This document shows positions 8,846 through 17,915 of a stretch of 45,368 bases of DNA, in pieces (within the stretch, counting starts at the first letter, position 1; each line of letters opens with the position of its first letter). The stretch is from assembly GCA_949841245.1 (NCBI GenBank), contig CATKYT010000007.1:1-45368 (forward strand), read 5' to 3'. A model generated the notes under the pieces. It worked only from the letters and a program-made list of their open reading frames with translations. It made no database searches and was not told the DNA's origin. This DNA comes from an uncultured Eubacteriales bacterium (lineage in GTDB: Bacteria > Bacillota > Clostridia > Christensenellales > UBA1242). Made by a program: the position numbers and the translations under genes.

Positions 8846-11626
8846 ATGTTTAACGACCGACATTTTGACGATGATGAGTTTGAAAAACAGTCAATTGAAC
8901 CTATTGACGGGCAAATGTGTTATGACGAACTTTTGCTTCCACCAAGTGAAGATGAAAGTTTGGAACAACAAGAACAACAGCCAGTTGATGGGCAGATTGA
9001 TATATGGTCTTATTCGCAAAATTTTAAATCTCAAAAGGAAGAAAAAACAATGGAATATAAAAAAAACGAACAAAATTTTGAAGAAAGCAAAAAAGATAAC
9101 AACGAACCAAAATTAAATGATGTTCTCAATTTGGAAGCCAAATCTGAAAATTCAGAAGAAATTTTGGAAGAAGTTGTTTCAGAAAATAATGAAGTTGAAA
9201 ATTCTTCAAAAGGAAATAATGGAAACAATGGCGGAAACAACGGTGGCTCTGATTCAGGTGTGCTTTTCAAAGCACTTGAAGATGTGCTTCATGACAGTAT
9301 GATTCCTTATACAGAACATGTCGTTATGGACAGAGCATTGCCAAGAGTGGAAGATGGATTGAAACCTGTTCAACGCAGAATTTTATATTCGATGCTTGAA
9401 TTGGGTTTAACTCCTGATAAACCTTACAGAAAATCGGCAAGAATTGTCGGTGATTGCATGGGTAAATATCATCCACATGGCGACAGTTCAGTTTATGATG
9501 CCATGGTCAGAATGTCACAAGACTTTGTTTTAAGGGCAACTTTGGTGGACGGTCATGGCAACTTTGGTTCAATTGATGGTGACAGTGCGGCTGCCATGCG
9601 TTATACAGAAGCAAGGATGACTCCGCTTGCAATGGAACTTTTGCGTGATTTGGAAAAAGATACTGTTCGTTGGGGGCTTAACTTTGATGACACTTTGAAG
9701 GAACCTGATGTTTTGCCTGGAAGATTTCCAAATCTTTTGGTTAATGGTGCTTCCGGAATTGCTGTTGGTGTTGCTACTAACATTCCACCGCACAATCTTG
9801 GAGAAGTGATTGATGGTGTTGTGGCATATATTGACAATCCAAGAATTAAACTTGATGAAATGATGAAAATCATTAAAGGTCCTGATTTTCCAACAGGCGG
9901 AGAGTTGATTTTTGGTGATGGTCTTAAAAGTGCTTATGAAACTGGAAAAGGAAAGATTACCATTCGTGCCAAGGTTGGAATTGAACAGAATGGCGATAAA
10001 CAAAGTTTGGTTATAACCGAAATTCCTTATCAAGTGAATAAGGCATTATTGTTGCAAAAAATTGCCGAACTTAAAGAAAAGAATAAAGAAAAACTTTCTG
10101 TTATCAGCGAAATTCGTGATGAAAGTGACAGAACTGGTATGCGAGCTGTCATTCGTTTGAAAAAAGAAGCAGACGCTAAGAAGATTTTGGCATTTTTGTT
10201 TCAATCGACAAATTTGCAAGTTTCTTATGCCATTAACATGGTTGCCATTGCTGGCGGTAAGCCTAAACTTATGGGGCTTATGGACATAATTTCTTATTAC
10301 ACTGCTTTCCAACGCGATGTTGTTGTTCGCAGAACTAAGTATGACTTGAATGTGGCAAAAGAACGAGCACATATTGTGGAAGGACTTTTAATTGCAATTA
10401 AAAATATTGACGCAGTTATTAAAATAATTAAAACTTCGGCAAATGTTTCAGAAGCAAGACAAAGGCTTAGAGATAAGTTTAAACTTTCTGAAAAACAGGC
10501 GCAAGCAATTTTGGATATGCGTCTTGCAAGACTTGTTAATTTGGAAGTTACTAAACTTGAAGAAGAATTGGCTTCACTTAAACAACGCATTAAGGAATTG
10601 GAAACTATTTTGGGTTCTCATAAACTTCAACTTGATGTTGTTAAGCGTGAAATCTTGGAAATTAAAAGAAAATTTGCTTCACCAAGACGCTCTCATGAAA
10701 GTAAACATGGTGATGCAATTAAACTTGAAAAAATTGAAGATTTGGAAGATGTAAAAGAGAATTATTTTGTTGCGGTGACCGCTGGCAAAACTTTGAAAAA
10801 AATCAGCGTAAAGAATTATTCCAAATCGCAAAGAACAGTTGGGGATGGTTCGACATTGTTTAATGTTCACACATCACTTCTTCCTGTGAAACACAGTGAC
10901 ACTATTTTGATTTTTACGGACCAAGGAAATTGTTTGAAAACCACAGTGGAAAAATTGCCAGAAGGCAAGTGGCGTGACAAAGGTTTGACACTTAAACAAA
11001 TTGACAAATCTGCTGATGTCATGGAAACACCAGTTTGTGTTTTGAAAGTGGAAGGAAACGGAGAAATTGTTTTCTTTACAAAAGAAGGAATGGTTAAACG
11101 AAGCACTGAAAAAGATTGCGTTGTTACAAAGAGTTACTATCAAGTTGTAAAACTTTCTGCAAATGATAAAGTCATCAATGTTGAACATGAAATTAAAGGA
11201 AAAACTTTTGGTGTTTTCAGTAAAGATGGTAATGTGGTCAATTTTGAAAAAAGTGAAGTGCCAATTCAGGGAAGAATTTCTGGTGGTGTTAAAGCCATAA
11301 ACATTGAAAGCGGAGATTATGTCGTTTATGCTGGACAAAACTTGTCAGAAGATTTTGTTGTAATGACCAGTGATGGATATGCCAAGTGTTTAAGTTCTGT
11401 TGCAGTGCCAATAAGTTCAAGAAACAGAAAAGGAGTTAAATACATCAACTTTACTGGAAAAAATGCCTTTGTTGTTTATGTTGGACTTACTGACAAATTT
11501 GTTGTTGATCATGGTCTTGATTTCAGTTTGCTTGAAAAGAAAAAGATGAAACAAACAGACAGATTAAATGTTGGAAATAATGAAATTAAAAAGAAATTTT
11601 TGGGTGTTTATAACTTTATCGATTAA
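8846..11626 (+). CDS. Type IIA DNA topoisomerase subunit A (GyrA/ParC family; topoisomerase IV-like), with acidic N-terminal extension
   Basis: [46 protein letters not shown] (catalytic Tyr), [10 protein letters not shown]-terminal pinwheel repeats without an obvious GyrA box. Start at ATG 8846 after GAGG. Confidence 0.93.
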   Translation: MFNDRHFDDDEFEKQSIEPIDGQMCYDELLLPPSEDESLEQQEQQPVDGQIDIWSYSQNFKSQKEEKTMEYKKNEQNFEESKKDNNEPKLNDVLNLEAKSENSEEILEEVVSENNEVENSSKGNNGNNGGNNGGSDSGVLFKALEDVLHDSMIPYTEHVVMDRALPRVEDGLKPVQRRILYSMLELGLTPDKPYRKSARIVGDCMGKYHPHGDSSVYDAMVRMSQDFVLRATLVDGHGNFGSIDGDSAAAMRYTEARMTPLAMELLRDLEKDTVRWGLNFDDTLKEPDVLPGRFPNLLVNGASGIAVGVATNIPPHNLGEVIDGVVAYIDNPRIKLDEMMKIIKGPDFPTGGELIFGDGLKSAYETGKGKITIRAKVGIEQNGDKQSLVITEIPYQVNKALLLQKIAELKEKNKEKLSVISEIRDESDRTGMRAVIRLKKEADAKKILAFLFQSTNLQVSYAINMVAIAGGKPKLMGLMDIISYYTAFQRDVVVRRTKYDLNVAKERAHIVEGLLIAIKNIDAVIKIIKTSANVSEARQRLRDKFKLSEKQAQAILDMRLARLVNLEVTKLEEELASLKQRIKELETILGSHKLQLDVVKREILEIKRKFASPRRSHESKHGDAIKLEKIEDLEDVKENYFVAVTAGKTLKKISVKNYSKSQRTVGDGSTLFNVHTSLLPVKHSDTILIFTDQGNCLKTTVEKLPEGKWRDKGLTLKQIDKSADVMETPVCVLKVEGNGEIVFFTKEGMVKRSTEKDCVVTKSYYQVVKLSANDKVINVEHEIKGKTFGVFSKDGNVVNFEKSEVPIQGRISGGVKAINIESGDYVVYAGQNLSEDFVVMTSDGYAKCLSSVAVPISSRNRKGVKYINFTGKNAFVVYVGLTDKFVVDHGLDFSLLEKKKMKQTDRLNVGNNEIKKKFLGVYNFID

Positions 11627-11650
11627 AAGGTGGATTTTTCCACCTTTTTT
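11625..11650 (+). terminator. Rho-independent terminator after topoisomerase subunit A
   Basis: AAAAGGTGGA-TTTT-TCCACCTTTTTT. Confidence 0.85.
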
Positions 11651-11737
11651 ATTTGTTATGGTTGAATTTTATGTAATTTGGCTGTAATTTTTGTTTAATT
11701 TCTTGGAATTTTGTTAATTTTTGTTTATAATAAAAAT

Positions 11738-14700
11738 ATGAAGAAAGTTCTGATGGTTGTTCTGTCAGTTTTTATGTTTATGTCAATAAGTGTTGGCATA
11801 GGTTTTTCTGTTGGCTTCAATTTTCAACCACAACAAACAGATTCTGCCAAAGCCGAAAATGAAGAAACAAATGAAGAAAATAAACAATCTTTTAAACTTG
11901 AATCAGTTAGACATTATTTTTCGGACGAAATTTCAACTGTTGATAAAAGTGAAATAAGCGGAGATAAAATTATAGTAACTGAAGATTCATCAGAATATGT
12001 GGGTTATGGCATCGTATATTATAATGGAATTTTTAACGAAAACGAAAAAAAATATGAAATAAAAGTTACACTTCAACCAAGTGTTAAAATTAATGGTTAC
12101 ATTATTCATTGGAAAGATGGAATTAATGAATACATATATACAGTTCAAATACCAATTGCAAATAATGGAGTTGAAGCATCAACAATCACAATAACTCTTG
12201 ATAAGGCTGGCTGGTTTGGTCTTGATGTTTTTTGGGGAGAAGATGCAACGGTTAAATATGGTTTTTTAGAGAATGATTCTAAAATTAATTATGATATTGA
12301 CAATATAGATGGTAAATATGGAAAATATAATAAAATAGAAAGCCATTACAATGGAAATACAACTTATTCTGTTTCAATTTCTTCTGGACAGGGATATATG
12401 TTGCATAGTTTAGGTTGGAAGTTGAAAGGCGAAGAAACAACTAATGAGATTATTTTCAACGAAAAATCAAATGAAATTATTGGTGATAATTATGGGTTGG
12501 AAATAATTGGCGGAAGCAAATATTCCACGATTAACATATCTGGTTTTGAAAAATTTCCTAAGGAATTATGCATTGTTTTCAGAAAAAGCAATGAAATTTC
12601 GTTTGCGTTGATGATTTCAACCGATAAAGACAATAAACATCATGCTGTAACTATTAATAATGGAAATCAGGGCAGTACTTATAGTGTTTATACAAGCAGC
12701 ACAGGATTTGCTGTTGGTTCAACAGAGTCAGGAACCAAACCTTTGCAAATTGGAGAAATGCTTCAAGATAATGGAAAAACCTATAACCATGAATTGGGTT
12801 TGTTTGCAATTGGTTATAAATATAAAATCTATTATTTAGAAAAAGAAAATGGTGCTACAAAAAAACAATATTTAGAGATTGAAGGCAATTATGTTGAAAG
12901 TGATGGCATAACTTTTAAAGCATGTTCGGATTTGGAAAAATACAGATATGTCTATGTTTCAATAGCAATGAGTGATATTAATGCTGCTGAATATAATCAT
13001 GAAACTAATATTATTGCTTTATATCTTGAAGAAAGTGGAACTCCTGTTGGGTTAAATGCACATGCTATGTCTGATAAGTTGACCAGTCTGGGACAATATG
13101 AATCTTCAAATGTTGGTGGCACAGTTATTAAATCTGAAACAAATGAAAATATTTATAAAGTGTCTTCAAATTATTCCAAAGGGTATGACTTTTCTGCAAA
13201 AATGGTTAACAAACAGAATATTGGATATGTTACTTTCTTTCCAAGCGAAATTTTGGTTTTAAATGAAGTTGGAAATAAGGATTCCAAAAATGTGTTTGCT
13301 GTTTCTATGGAAGAAGTAGGCAACAGTGGTGGTGTCTATAATTTAAAAGTGCATGGAAGCGGAGTTCAAATTCATGATGATAATGACGAAGATTTTGTTT
13401 TCTATGACAATATTTTTACTGCATATATTTATTATTCAATTACAGCTTATGGCGAAGACTTTATCATGAATTTGCCAGATAATTTTCAAATAGATGTTTA
13501 TTGTTATTTTACACTTCAACAATTTGAGATAAATGGCATCAACATTGTTGACGATAAGCCTGTGGAAGATTTTTCTGTCAGCAACACAGTTAAAGTAACT
13601 TACGAACTGCCAAATGATGGTGGGGAAGTCATTATGTTTGAAAAAGACTTTTCAAAAAATCTTTCGGTTTATTATGGCGCATCAGTTTCTTTAAGTTTAA
13701 TGGATGGAAATGGGTTAAGATTTGTTGGGCTTTATTACAACAATGGGTCAGAAGATAAACTTATAAGTGTTCCATCTGAAATGGAAGAAGTTTCTGGAAA
13801 TGCTATTTACAAATATCAATTTTATTTCAATTTAAATACGGAATTAAATTTGAAAGTTAAATATGTTTCTTATTCCACAACAGAAAAAAGAATTTATCCA
13901 ACCAACAGAGTTTACAACATAAATTCAGCCGAAGATTTAATTTGGCTTAGCAACAGTGTTCAGAATGGCAACACTTTTGAAGGTTATTTGTTTAAACAAA
14001 CAGCAAACATTGTTTTTAAAGACGAAGAATGTTTAAACCCTATTGGAACTGTTAAAGTTCCTTTCAAAGGAGTTTATGACGGAAACAATTTTAACATTTC
14101 TAATTTGAAATTGTTTGCAGTAAATGATTATGCTTTAAATCTTAAAAATGTTGGGCTTTTTGGATATACTGATGGTGCGACAATCAAAAATGTCAACATC
14201 ATTTCAAACAATGGTCAAGTTAAAGGTCTTTCAAATGTTGGCGGTGTTGTGGGTTATGCAAAAAACACAACTTTTAAGTTTGTTAAAAACTTCAATTTAG
14301 ACATAAGTTTAAAAAGTGGCGACCAATATATTTCCGTTGAATTGTTTAATTTCAAAAATGATGTTTTAAAATATCAAGATGACTCGTTTAAAAATCCTGA
14401 AATGAAAAACTATGGTGGAATTGTTGGTTTGGCAGAAAATTGCAGTTTTAATGGTGTGTCATGCAGTGCAAACATACTTACTGGTGAAACAGAATCGAAT
14501 TTAAAAAATTCTGGTGGAATTGTTGGTTTGGCAAACAACTGTCAATTAGACAAATGTGTTTATGACAAAAATCAAGCAAGTTCTATGTCAGGAATAGACA
14601 TGAATTTGATTAATTATAAAGGAACAATTGTTGTTAATAATTGTTGTGTTTATAAAGAACAAAATGAAACATATTTTTACACTTCTGTCAACAACAATTT

Positions 14701-14851
14701 ATATTCTGGGAAAATCCAAAGCATTAAAGATGTAAATAATGTTGACATTTTAAGTGCAAATATCAATGGCACAGAGCGTGAATTGTCAAGTGATGTTTGG
14801 TTTATTTTAAACGACAGACCTGAGTTGAGAATTTTCTATTGGGGCTGTTAA
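11738..14851 (+). CDS. Large secreted/surface protein with signal peptide and C-terminal GLUG-like repeats
   Basis: MKKVLMVVLSVFMFMSISVGIGFSVGF signal; YNINSAEDLIWLSNSV...FKGVYDGNNFNISNLKL...GLFGYTDGATIKNVNI...NVGGVVGYAKNT resembles GLUG-type modules. Confidence 0.75.
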   Translation: MKKVLMVVLSVFMFMSISVGIGFSVGFNFQPQQTDSAKAENEETNEENKQSFKLESVRHYFSDEISTVDKSEISGDKIIVTEDSSEYVGYGIVYYNGIFNENEKKYEIKVTLQPSVKINGYIIHWKDGINEYIYTVQIPIANNGVEASTITITLDKAGWFGLDVFWGEDATVKYGFLENDSKINYDIDNIDGKYGKYNKIESHYNGNTTYSVSISSGQGYMLHSLGWKLKGEETTNEIIFNEKSNEIIGDNYGLEIIGGSKYSTINISGFEKFPKELCIVFRKSNEISFALMISTDKDNKHHAVTINNGNQGSTYSVYTSSTGFAVGSTESGTKPLQIGEMLQDNGKTYNHELGLFAIGYKYKIYYLEKENGATKKQYLEIEGNYVESDGITFKACSDLEKYRYVYVSIAMSDINAAEYNHETNIIALYLEESGTPVGLNAHAMSDKLTSLGQYESSNVGGTVIKSETNENIYKVSSNYSKGYDFSAKMVNKQNIGYVTFFPSEILVLNEVGNKDSKNVFAVSMEEVGNSGGVYNLKVHGSGVQIHDDNDEDFVFYDNIFTAYIYYSITAYGEDFIMNLPDNFQIDVYCYFTLQQFEINGINIVDDKPVEDFSVSNTVKVTYELPNDGGEVIMFEKDFSKNLSVYYGASVSLSLMDGNGLRFVGLYYNNGSEDKLISVPSEMEEVSGNAIYKYQFYFNLNTELNLKVKYVSYSTTEKRIYPTNRVYNINSAEDLIWLSNSVQNGNTFEGYLFKQTANIVFKDEECLNPIGTVKVPFKGVYDGNNFNISNLKLFAVNDYALNLKNVGLFGYTDGATIKNVNIISNNGQVKGLSNVGGVVGYAKNTTFKFVKNFNLDISLKSGDQYISVELFNFKNDVLKYQDDSFKNPEMKNYGGIVGLAENCSFNGVSCSANILTGETESNLKNSGGIVGLANNCQLDKCVYDKNQASSMSGIDMNLINYKGTIVVNNCCVYKEQNETYFYTSVNNNLYSGKIQSIKDVNNVDILSANINGTERELSSDVWFILNDRPELRIFYWGC

Positions 14852-14878
14852 AAGAAGCAAATTTTTGCTTCTTTTTTT
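14850..14878 (+). terminator. Rho-independent terminator
   Basis: AAAGAAGCAAATTTTTGCTTCTTTTTTT. Confidence 0.8.
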
Positions 14879-15038
14879 ATTTGGAACAAAACTGTTTGTT
14901 CTAATTTTTTGTTTGTCCCAATATATTATTTTGAGTAAAAGATTGATTTTCGACATTTTTTACTGAATTGTGAAAATATCAGACAAAAATTCGGTTGGAG
15001 AAAAGCAACTGTTTACTTAAAATAAAAGGTAGGTTTGT

Positions 15039-15803
15039 ATGCATTTCTGTGTTATCAAATCAAGAACAATCAGAATCTTTCTTGCAATGGTTTTAGTTAT
15101 GGTGCTTTTGGCTGTTTCCATAAATGGGACAACTTCCGCGTCTGTTTATTTTGGGTATTCAACGCGAAAAGTTCCAATTTATAATGTTGAAACATCTGAA
15201 AAGCAGGTGGCAATTTCTTTTGATGCTGCGTGGGGTGCGGATAAAACACAAGGCATTATTGAAATTTTGAAAGAGTTTGATGTCACTGCAACTTTCTTTC
15301 TTGTTGGATTTTGGGTGGATGATTATCCAGAGATGACCAAAGCGATTGCGGACGCTGGTTATGAAATTGGAACTCATTCAAACACTCATCCAGACATGGC
15401 AAAACTTGACAAAAACACCACAAGAAGCGAATTGGAAACTTCCATTTCAAAGATTAAATCGGTTACAGGAAAAGATGTTAAACTTTTCAGAGCGCCTTTT
15501 GGCTCTTACAACAACACATTGCTTGAAACTGCCGAAGAACTGTCTTTAAAGACCATTCAATGGGATGTTGACAGTTTGGATTGGAAAGGGCTTTCTGCTG
15601 GCGAAATGGCAAGCAGAGTGACTTCAAGAGTTAAAAATGGCTCAATCATTTTGATGCATAACAATTCTGATAACATTCTTGATGGACTTAGATTAATTTT
15701 GAACAAACTTAAAGTTCAGGGTTATAAAATTACATCTATTTCAGAATTGGTTTATCAAGACAACTACACAGTGGATAGAAATGGAATACAACACAAAAAT
15801 TAG
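15039..15803 (+). CDS. Polysaccharide deacetylase (NodB domain; PdaB-like)
   Basis: VAISFDAAWGADKTQGIIEIL, ATFFLVGFWVD, EIGTHSNTHPDM, LFRAPFGSYN, SIILMHNN; N-terminal signal/TM segment. Confidence 0.92.
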   Translation: MHFCVIKSRTIRIFLAMVLVMVLLAVSINGTTSASVYFGYSTRKVPIYNVETSEKQVAISFDAAWGADKTQGIIEILKEFDVTATFFLVGFWVDDYPEMTKAIADAGYEIGTHSNTHPDMAKLDKNTTRSELETSISKIKSVTGKDVKLFRAPFGSYNNTLLETAEELSLKTIQWDVDSLDWKGLSAGEMASRVTSRVKNGSIILMHNNSDNILDGLRLILNKLKVQGYKITSISELVYQDNYTVDRNGIQHKN

Positions 15804-15812
15804 GAGGAAATT

Positions 15813-16490
15813 ATGAACATTATAAAAGAAGAAACCACAAATTTTGCTTTGATTTCAGGAAAAATATGTTCGACACTTGAAAAATCTCACCAAGTTGAAG
15901 GTGAAGAATTTTATGAATTTAAGGTTGCTGTTGACAGACTTTCAAAGGTGACAGATGTTGTGCCAGTGACTGTAAGTGAACGCTCTTTGGTTGGAAAAAC
16001 ACTTAAAGAAGGTGACCTTGTTAAAGTTTGTGGGGAGTATAGAAGTTATAACAAACTTGTCAGTGACAAGAGCAGATTGATTTTGCATGTTTTTGCCAAG
16101 GAAATTGAAGTTTGTGAAAGTTTGGAAGAAAACTTGAACGAAGTTAAACTTACTGGCTTTTTATGTAAAAATCCAGTTTATCGCAAAACTCCTTTTGACA
16201 GAGAAATTTGCGACATTCTTTTGGCTGTAAACAGACCAAATTATCATAAAACCGATTATGTTCCTTGCATTTTGTGGGGAAGAAATGCCAGATTTATGGC
16301 AGAACAAAATGTCGGTTGCAAGGTGGAACTTACAGGAAGAATTCAATCTCGTGAATATTCCAAAACTTCACCTGATGGTCAAATTGAAGTTAAAACTGCT
16401 TATGAAGTTTCTTGTCAAAGAATTTCAATTTCATCTAATATGGTTAAAATTGAAAACAATTCTGATGACAGTGACAGAGCAGCAAATTAA
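15813..16490 (+). CDS. Tandem OB-fold single-stranded DNA-binding-like protein
   Basis: Two SSB-like halves; second half VKLTGFLCKNPVYRKTPFDREICDILLAVNRPN...YVPCILWGRNARFMAEQNVGCKVELTGRIQSREY resembles SSB. Confidence 0.75.
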   Translation: MNIIKEETTNFALISGKICSTLEKSHQVEGEEFYEFKVAVDRLSKVTDVVPVTVSERSLVGKTLKEGDLVKVCGEYRSYNKLVSDKSRLILHVFAKEIEVCESLEENLNEVKLTGFLCKNPVYRKTPFDREICDILLAVNRPNYHKTDYVPCILWGRNARFMAEQNVGCKVELTGRIQSREYSKTSPDGQIEVKTAYEVSCQRISISSNMVKIENNSDDSDRAAN

Positions 16491-16503
16491 GAAATTTATA
16501 AAA

Positions 16504-16556
16504 TTGTTGAAAATTCAACAAAAATTGTTGACATTTCAACAATTTTTTTATATACT
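16504..16556 (+). promoter_or_regulatory. Promoter with two tandem 18-bp inverted repeats (putative MarR-family operator)
   Basis: TTGTTGA-N4-TCAACAA at 16504-16521 and 16525-16542; TTGACA (16528-16533)-N17-TATACT (16551-16556) overlaps the second repeat. Confidence 0.75.
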
Positions 16557-16576
16557 ATATAAGTAAGGAAGGTGTC

Positions 16577-17026
16577 ATGAACGAGCGTTTTGATAAATTT
16601 ACTTTTTTGATTATGGAAATAAATCGTTCCATTCAAAGAATTAAAAAACAAGAAATGGAAAACTGGGGATTAAAAGCAAATCATGTTTCTTGTCTATATC
16701 AACTTTATAATCACAAAGAAGGGAAAACTTCCACCGAACTTTGTGCATTATGTGGAGAAGATAAGGCGACCATTTCTCGCACTCTTGGTGAACTGGAAAA
16801 AGATGGTTATGTTTTTGTGGATGAAAATAACATGCAAAAATATAGAAATCCTTACAAACTTACTGCTGTTGGCAAGAAAGTTGGGAAAAAAGTTTCTGAC
16901 AAGATTGACCAAATGATTAAGGCGGGAAGTGCAGGAATTAAAGAGAGTGAAAGGGAAAAGTTTTATGAACAACTTTCTTTGGTGCTTTCAAATTTGCAAA
17001 AAATTGAAGAAAAATATGGAGATTAA
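16577..17026 (+). CDS. MarR family transcriptional regulator
   Basis: Winged-helix pattern: TSTELCALCGEDKATISRTLGELEKDGYVFVDENNMQKYRNPYKLTAVGKKVG. Confidence 0.88.
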   Translation: MNERFDKFTFLIMEINRSIQRIKKQEMENWGLKANHVSCLYQLYNHKEGKTSTELCALCGEDKATISRTLGELEKDGYVFVDENNMQKYRNPYKLTAVGKKVGKKVSDKIDQMIKAGSAGIKESEREKFYEQLSLVLSNLQKIEEKYGD

Positions 17027-17029
17027 ATT

Positions 17030-17878
17030 ATGGCTGTAAGAATTTTAATTGATTCTGCTTCTGACATTGACAAAAAAGAAGCGGAAAAAATGGGAATTGA
17101 TTTTATTCCTATGCAAATCCAAATTGGAGATGAAGAATTTTTGGATGGTGTCAATCTTTCACACAGAGAATTTTATGAGAAACTTATTGAATGTGATGAT
17201 TTGCCAAAGACAAGCATGATAAATGAATTTAGATATGAAGAATGTTTTGCAGAACTTACCAAAAATGGGGATGAAGTTGTGGCAATCATTTTGTCATCAA
17301 AACTTTCAGGTTCTTGTAATTGTGCGAAAGAGGCTGCAAAGAAATTTAAAGAAAAAGTTTTTGTTGTGGACAGTTTAAATGCTTGTATAGGCGAAAGAAT
17401 TTTATGTCAATATGCTTTGCAACTTGTTAAACTTGGCAAGAGTGCCAAAGAAATTGCCGAAATTTTGGATGTAAAGAAAGAAAAAATTGTTCTTTTGGGT
17501 CTTTTAGGCACTTTGAAATATCTTAAAAAAGGCGGAAGAATTTCATCAACAGTGGCTTTTGCTGGCGAAGTGTTTTCCATTAAACCAGTTATTCAGGTGG
17601 CTGATGGAAAAATTAAGATGGTTGGAAAAGCAGTTGGCTCTAAGAAGGGAAACAATTTGCTTGTGCAGTGTATTAACAATAATGGTGGAATTGATTTCTC
17701 TATGCCTTATGCTGTGGCTTATACTGGATTGTCTGATGATGTTTTGAAAAAATATTTGGAAGACAGTAAATCTCTTTGGGAAGGTAAGACAGAAAATGTG
17801 CCAATCTATATGGTTGGAAGCACTATTGGAACTCATATTGGCCCTGGTGCAATTGCTGTTGCTTTCTTTGCAAACTAA
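17030..17878 (+). CDS. DegV family protein (fatty-acid-binding) paralog 1
   Basis: RILIDSASDIDKKEAEKMGIDFIPMQIQIGDEEFLDGVNLSHREFYEKL...PKTSMI...SSKLSGSCNCA...LKYLKKGGRISS...GTHIGPGAIAV. Confidence 0.94.
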   Translation: MAVRILIDSASDIDKKEAEKMGIDFIPMQIQIGDEEFLDGVNLSHREFYEKLIECDDLPKTSMINEFRYEECFAELTKNGDEVVAIILSSKLSGSCNCAKEAAKKFKEKVFVVDSLNACIGERILCQYALQLVKLGKSAKEIAEILDVKKEKIVLLGLLGTLKYLKKGGRISSTVAFAGEVFSIKPVIQVADGKIKMVGKAVGSKKGNNLLVQCINNNGGIDFSMPYAVAYTGLSDDVLKKYLEDSKSLWEGKTENVPIYMVGSTIGTHIGPGAIAVAFFAN

Positions 17879-17882
17879 ATAA

Positions 17883-17913
17883 AAAAAACACTTATTTAAT
17901 TAAGTGTTTTTTT
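17883..17913. terminator. Bidirectional rho-independent terminator between degV and gpmI
   Basis: AAAAAACACTTA-TTTAAT-TAAGTGTTTTTTT between convergent genes. Confidence 0.85.
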
Positions 17914-17915
17914 AT

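Noticed and set aside
14884-14901. Possible LexA/SOS box
   Set aside because: The Gram-positive LexA box needs GAAC-N4-GTTC; here GAAC and GTTC are 10 nt apart.
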